From Streptomyces sp. MMBL 11-1 (GTDB taxonomy: Bacteria; Actinomycetota; Actinomycetes; Streptomycetales; Streptomycetaceae), in the NCBI RefSeq assembly GCF_028622875.1, contig NZ_CP117709.1, positions 7,009,001-7,073,000 of the forward strand: a stretch of DNA of 64,000 bases. The letters run 5' to 3'. The notes beneath the pieces are model-generated. The model worked only from the letters and a program-made list of their open reading frames with translations. It did no database searches and was not told where the DNA came from. A program made the position numbers and the translations under genes. Position 1 is the first letter of the stretch. Each line of letters begins with the position of its first letter. This document shows, piece by piece, positions 60,673-64,000 of the stretch.

Positions 60673-62451
60673 GTGTCAGGTGCTGTTTCCAGAGTGCGCG
60701 GCCCGCTCGTGGCGGTCGCCGGGGCGGCCCTCGTCGCCCCCCTCGTCCTCGCCGGCCCGGCCCACGCCGATGCCGATCCGTACACCGTCACCCCGCTGAC
60801 GTTCACCGTCGAGGCGGGCGACCGTGCCTGCACGGTGGACGCCGACCTCTACCGGCCCGCCGGGGCCGACGCGGACAGCCCCGCCCCCGCCGTCCTCGCC
60901 ACCAACGGCTTCGGCGGCAGCAAGTCCGACGGCTCCACCGACGCCATCGGCAGGGCCTTCGCCGAGCGAGGCTACGTCGGGCTCGTCTACTCGGGTCTCG
61001 GCTTCGGCGGGTCCGGCTGCCTGATCACCCTCGACGACCCCGCCATCGACGGCGAGGCCGCGACCGAACTCCTGGACTTCCTCGGGGGAGTTCGCGCGGC
61101 CGACGACGGGACCAAGGCCGACTTCGTCACCAGGGACGCCGACGGCGACCCGCGGGTCGGCATGATCGGCGGCTCCTACGGAGGCGCGATCCAGCTGGCG
61201 ACCGCCGCCGTCGATCCCCGCGTCGACGCCCTCGTCCCGCTGATCACCTGGAACGACCTCGGCTACGCACTGGCCCCGAACAACACCGGGGCGCGCACCG
61301 GCGTCACCTCCGACACCCCGGGCGTCTTCAAGTGGCAGTGGACCAACGGCTTCTACCTGATCGGCGAGGGCCAGCCGCTCCTCAACCCGAACCTGGACCC
61401 CTCCCGCGTCAACCGGCTGGACTGCCTGCACTTCGCCACCCGCGCCTGCGAGACCATCCGGCTGCTCAACTCCGGCCGCTACCCCGCCGACCGGACCGAG
61501 AAGATGCTCGCCTACGCGCGCAGCGTCTCGCCCGTCTCCTACCTCGACCGGGTCGAGGCCCCCACGCTCATCGTCCAGGGCCAGGCCGACAGCCTGTTCA
61601 ACCTCAACGAGGCCACCGCCACCTACCGGACGCTCAAGGAGCAGGGCACCGAGACGAAGATGATCTGGCAGGCCTGGGGTCACAGCGGCGGCCAGGTCCC
61701 CGGCGAACTCGACCTGAGCCAGGGCAATCTGGAGACCAGCCACGTCGGACAACGGGTACTGGCCTGGTTCGACCGCTACCTCCACCGGAAGACGGACACC
61801 GACACCGGACCCGCCTTCTCCTACTACCGGGACTGGCGGAGCGGCTACGGCTCCGCCGCCGACGTGCCCGCGCTCTCGCACTCCCTGTACCTCTCCGGCG
61901 ACGGCAAACTCGTCGACAACCGCTCCAAGGTGGCGCGCGGCAGCCGCCAGTACACCAATTGGCTCGTGCCCACGAGCCACTCCGAGAGCTCCATCGCCCC
62001 GCTGATCGGACTGCCCGACCCCGAGCCGTACGACACCAGGGGAACCTACCTCGGCTGGCGCAGCGAACCCCTCACCGAGCCCCTCGACGTCGTCGGCGCG
62101 CCGAAGGCCACCCTGAAGGTCGTCTCGCCGATGACGGAACGGGTCCAGAACAGCGGCGACGCCTCCGACAAGCTCGTCCTGTTCGCCAAGGTCTACGACG
62201 TCGCGCCCGACGGCGGCCGTACGCTGGTGAACCGGCTCGTCTCCCCGGTCAGGATCCCCGACGTCACCCGGCCGTTCACGGTGGAGCTGCCCGGCATCGT
62301 CCACCGGTACGCGAAGGGGCACCGCCTGGAGTTCGTGATCGCCGCCAGCGACACCGCCTACTTCGGCAACCGGGGCGTCAAGCCCGTCACCGTCGTCCAC
62401 GCCCCCGAGGACACCGGCGTACTGGAACTCCCGGTCGTCCCGGCCGGCTGA
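60673..62451 (+). CDS. Secreted CocE/NonD-type hydrolase (X-Pro dipeptidyl-peptidase S15 family)
   Basis: The 592-residue protein has a signal peptide (VSGAVSRVRGPLVAVAGA to AGPAHA, cleavage near 32), an alpha/beta hydrolase with nucleophile Ser in IGGSYGGAIQLA (near 166), and a C-terminal jelly-roll domain from about 440. CocE enzymes split esters or amides; S15 members cleave X-Pro peptides. GTG 60673 has GGAGG 5 bp upstream; GTG 60661 is less likely. A TetR-type operator precedes it. Confidence 0.88.
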   Translation: MSGAVSRVRGPLVAVAGAALVAPLVLAGPAHADADPYTVTPLTFTVEAGDRACTVDADLYRPAGADADSPAPAVLATNGFGGSKSDGSTDAIGRAFAERGYVGLVYSGLGFGGSGCLITLDDPAIDGEAATELLDFLGGVRAADDGTKADFVTRDADGDPRVGMIGGSYGGAIQLATAAVDPRVDALVPLITWNDLGYALAPNNTGARTGVTSDTPGVFKWQWTNGFYLIGEGQPLLNPNLDPSRVNRLDCLHFATRACETIRLLNSGRYPADRTEKMLAYARSVSPVSYLDRVEAPTLIVQGQADSLFNLNEATATYRTLKEQGTETKMIWQAWGHSGGQVPGELDLSQGNLETSHVGQRVLAWFDRYLHRKTDTDTGPAFSYYRDWRSGYGSAADVPALSHSLYLSGDGKLVDNRSKVARGSRQYTNWLVPTSHSESSIAPLIGLPDPEPYDTRGTYLGWRSEPLTEPLDVVGAPKATLKVVSPMTERVQNSGDASDKLVLFAKVYDVAPDGGRTLVNRLVSPVRIPDVTRPFTVELPGIVHRYAKGHRLEFVIAASDTAYFGNRGVKPVTVVHAPEDTGVLELPVVPAG

Positions 62452-62588
62452 CGCCCGCCGCCCCGTTCACCCGAACGGCCGTACACCACCGCCCCCCGGG
62501 CCCGGCGGCCCGACATGCTGGGATCCCGGGGGCGGTCGCGCGCACGACGGCGGGCCGGACGGCGAGCAGCGAGCGGAAGGGCCTGACC

Positions 62589-62828
62589 ATGAGCCCCAAG
62601 GACGTATCGAGCGGCAGCGGGCGCGGAACGGGGTGGCTCACTCCGGGGCGCGTCGTGGTCGCCGTGGTGGTCGTGCTCGTCATCGTGTTCATCTGCGTGA
62701 ACACGAACAAGGTCACCATCCGGATGCTGATCCCCGAGGTGACGATGCCCCTGTGGTTCGCGCTGCTGGCCATGTTCCTGATCGGCCTCGGCTGCGGCGG
62801 CTACCTCTTCCGCCGAAGGGGCAAGTGA
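62589..62828 (+). CDS. LapA-domain (DUF1049-like) small membrane protein
   Basis: The 79-residue protein has two hydrophobic helices (VVVAVVVVLVIVFICVNT and LWFALLAMFLIGLGCGGYLF) separated by KVTIRMLIPEVTMP, the LapA pattern, and ends in RRRGK. E. coli LapA takes part in lipopolysaccharide assembly control; in this Gram-positive the role is unknown. GGAAGGG precedes the ATG. Confidence 0.75.
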   Translation: MSPKDVSSGSGRGTGWLTPGRVVVAVVVVLVIVFICVNTNKVTIRMLIPEVTMPLWFALLAMFLIGLGCGGYLFRRRGK

Positions 62829-62984
62829 CCGAGGCCCCCGCCCCAACCCTCCCGCGGGCCCCGAACGGCACACCTGTCCGCCGGACGGCCCGGGGCGGTC
62901 CGGACGCCGCTGACCGGGGCCGCCGGGGGCGATCCGTGAGCGCGGAGGCTTCCGGCTGCTCCTCGCCCGGACCCTGGCCGCCGG

Positions 62985-63338
62985 TCAGACGGTGACGTTG
63001 CGGTCCACGTACTCGAAGACCGAGCCGTCCGGGTGCAGCGCGATGAGGTTACGCCCGGCCGGGGTCGGCACCGGCCCCGCGATGACCCGCGCACCCGCCC
63101 TGGTCAGCGCCGCGCTCGCCTCGTCGACGTCCTTGACGGCGATGGTCGCGCCCACCTTGCGCAGCACCTCCAGCTCCGTCTCGGGCCCGCTCATCAGCAG
63201 AAAGCAGCCGATCGCGGCCACCGACACCCCACCGCGCTCGAAGCGCAGGGCCGACGTGCCCGTCAGCCCCTCGTAGAAGGCCACCGAGGCCTCCAGGTCG
63301 TCGACGCAGATACGCAGCGTGGTTCCGAGGATCTCCAT
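62985..63338 (-). CDS. VOC family protein (glyoxalase-like)
   Basis: The 117-residue protein has two beta-alpha-beta-beta-beta units: LRICVDDLEASVAFYEGLTG at the start and VIAGPVPTPAGRNLIALHPD ending FEYVD. It is a small metal-dependent or resistance-type VOC protein of unknown substrate. ATG 63338 has no clear ribosome site; a nearby TACCCT may serve a leaderless transcript. Confidence 0.8.
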   Translation of the reverse strand: MEILGTTLRICVDDLEASVAFYEGLTGTSALRFERGGVSVAAIGCFLLMSGPETELEVLRKVGATIAVKDVDEASAALTRAGARVIAGPVPTPAGRNLIALHPDGSVFEYVDRNVTV

Positions 63339-63518
63339 GTGTACGAGGGTAGTTGGCGGCCGCCTCGGGCGTGATCGATTCGGGTCCGCCGCAGTCCTCT
63401 CGCTCCGGTCCGGGGGCCGGCCGAGGTGCGGAACGGCTCGGAGCCCGCGGGCGACGAGCGGTTTTGGGCGACCGGTCACGTCATGCGATGGCGCCGCCCC
63501 TGATGGGGATGGCTGACG
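63339..63518. other. Intergenic region, nothing recognised
   Basis: This 180-bp gap separates the VOC gene start from the stop of the upstream methyltransferase on the same strand. No repeat or operator was noticed. Confidence 0.4.
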
Positions 63519-64000
63519 TCACACCCGGCAGAGCACCTCGCCGTGCGGGACCATGAACCAGCCGTCGTCCTCCTCGCCCCAGGAGCGCCAGGCCCCCGCG
63601 ATGGCGGTGAGCTGCTCGGCGCTCGCGTGGTCGCCCCGGACGGCGAGTTCGGCGTAGACCGAGTCCGTCGTACGGTCCGCCCACAGTCCGCTCCACCAGG
63701 CGCGGCTCTCCGGGGTGGCGAAACACCACGCGGCCGCGGTCGGGGTGATATCGGTGAACCCGGCCCGCCGCGCCCACGAAAGGAGCCTGCGCCCGGCGTC
63801 CGGCTCGCCTCCGTTGCCGCGAGCCACCCTGCCGTACACCTCCTGCCACTCCCCGAGGCCGGGAGTCTCCGGGTACCAGGTCATCGCCGCGTAGTCGCTG
63901 TCGCGCGCCGCGACCACACCGCCGGGGCGGCAGACGCGCCGCATCTCGCGCAGCGCCTGGACCGGGTCGCCCACGTGCTGGAGCACCTGGTGGGCGTGGA
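63519..64000 (-). CDS. Class I SAM-dependent methyltransferase, N-terminus beyond the window
   Basis: The visible 160-residue C-terminal part reads HAHQVLQHVGDPVQALREMR continuing VCRPGGVVAARD, the motif IV/post-IV region of Ubie/Coq5-like methyltransferases. It ends WGEEDDGWFMVPHGEVLCRV. The SAM-binding glycine motif lies outside the window. The frame is open to position 64000. Confidence 0.85.
   Translation of the reverse strand, partial: HAHQVLQHVGDPVQALREMRRVCRPGGVVAARDSDYAAMTWYPETPGLGEWQEVYGRVARGNGGEPDAGRRLLSWARRAGFTDITPTAAAWCFATPESRAWWSGLWADRTTDSVYAELAVRGDHASAEQLTAIAGAWRSWGEEDDGWFMVPHGEVLCRV

Overview
The window is high-GC actinobacterial chromosome, almost certainly Streptomyces. The signs are strong third-position GC bias, frequent GTG starts, GGAGG-type ribosome sites, 4-bp ATGA/GTGA gene overlaps, and the gene content: Ser/Thr kinase, PucR, LysR and TetR regulators, lipoproteins and a phosphatidylserine synthase/decarboxylase pair. 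No rRNA, intact tRNA or CRISPR array was seen, and no antibiotic biosynthetic cluster.

Region 1 (1-13.5 kb): electron-transfer flavoprotein genes etfB-etfA (etfA cut by the window edge), a divergent TetR regulator, and a zinc-ribbon/OB-fold protein. A mixed housekeeping stretch follows: DJ-1-like protein, inositol-monophosphatase-like phosphatase, FAD oxidoreductase, macro-domain hydrolase, an Ada-AlkA fusion with a methylguanine methyltransferase, a GDT1-type metal transporter behind a yybP-ykoY riboswitch, a ferredoxin-like protein, a VapB-like protein, a NUDIX hydrolase, glycerate kinase and a short PucR regulator.

Region 2 (13.8-21.8 kb): a complete branched-chain amino-acid-type ABC transporter operon (livF-G-H-M-K). 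Facing its end is a Ser/Thr kinase whose extracellular half is itself a LivK-like binding domain, preceded by a lipoprotein gene.

Region 3 (22-34.6 kb): phosphatidylethanolamine synthesis (pssA, psd), then the ethylmalonyl-CoA pathway in order on the minus strand: crotonyl-CoA carboxylase/reductase, ethylmalonyl-CoA mutase, a malyl-CoA-lyase-like protein, a MaoC hydratase and an acyl-CoA dehydrogenase. A tandem-duplicated 3-hydroxyacyl-CoA dehydrogenase and a second TetR regulator lie nearby. The two TetR proteins are clear paralogues. Three near-identical double-dyad operator candidates (half-site GGCACT/AGTGCC) lie before etfB/tetR, before the OB-fold gene and before ccr. This suggests one regulon joining acyl-CoA assimilation to its electron acceptor.

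Region 4 (35-38.5 kb): a HEAT-repeat protein, a secreted tripeptidyl-aminopeptidase-like hydrolase and a radical SAM protein.

Region 5 (about 38.69-48.47 kb): a decayed integrative island. It separates the first 27 codons of a VOC-family gene from what look like its last 20. It holds two fragments of one serine integrase about 2.7 kb apart, two IS5-like elements with recognisable inverted repeats and possible passenger genes, two IS remnants, an HNH nuclease, a methyltransferase, and a MerR/TipAS regulator coupled to a glycosyltransferase that has an in-frame amber codon.

Region 6 (49-64 kb): core chromosome again. It has an SRPBCC protein, an MFS exporter with three C-terminal beta-sandwich repeats, a LysR/aldo-keto reductase pair, and a four-gene peptidase operon (D-aminopeptidase, M20, S9, LD-carboxypeptidase) that looks dedicated to D-amino-acid or cell-wall peptides. 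The window ends with a secreted CocE-type hydrolase behind a perfect TetR-type palindrome, a LapA-like membrane protein, a VOC protein and a partial methyltransferase.
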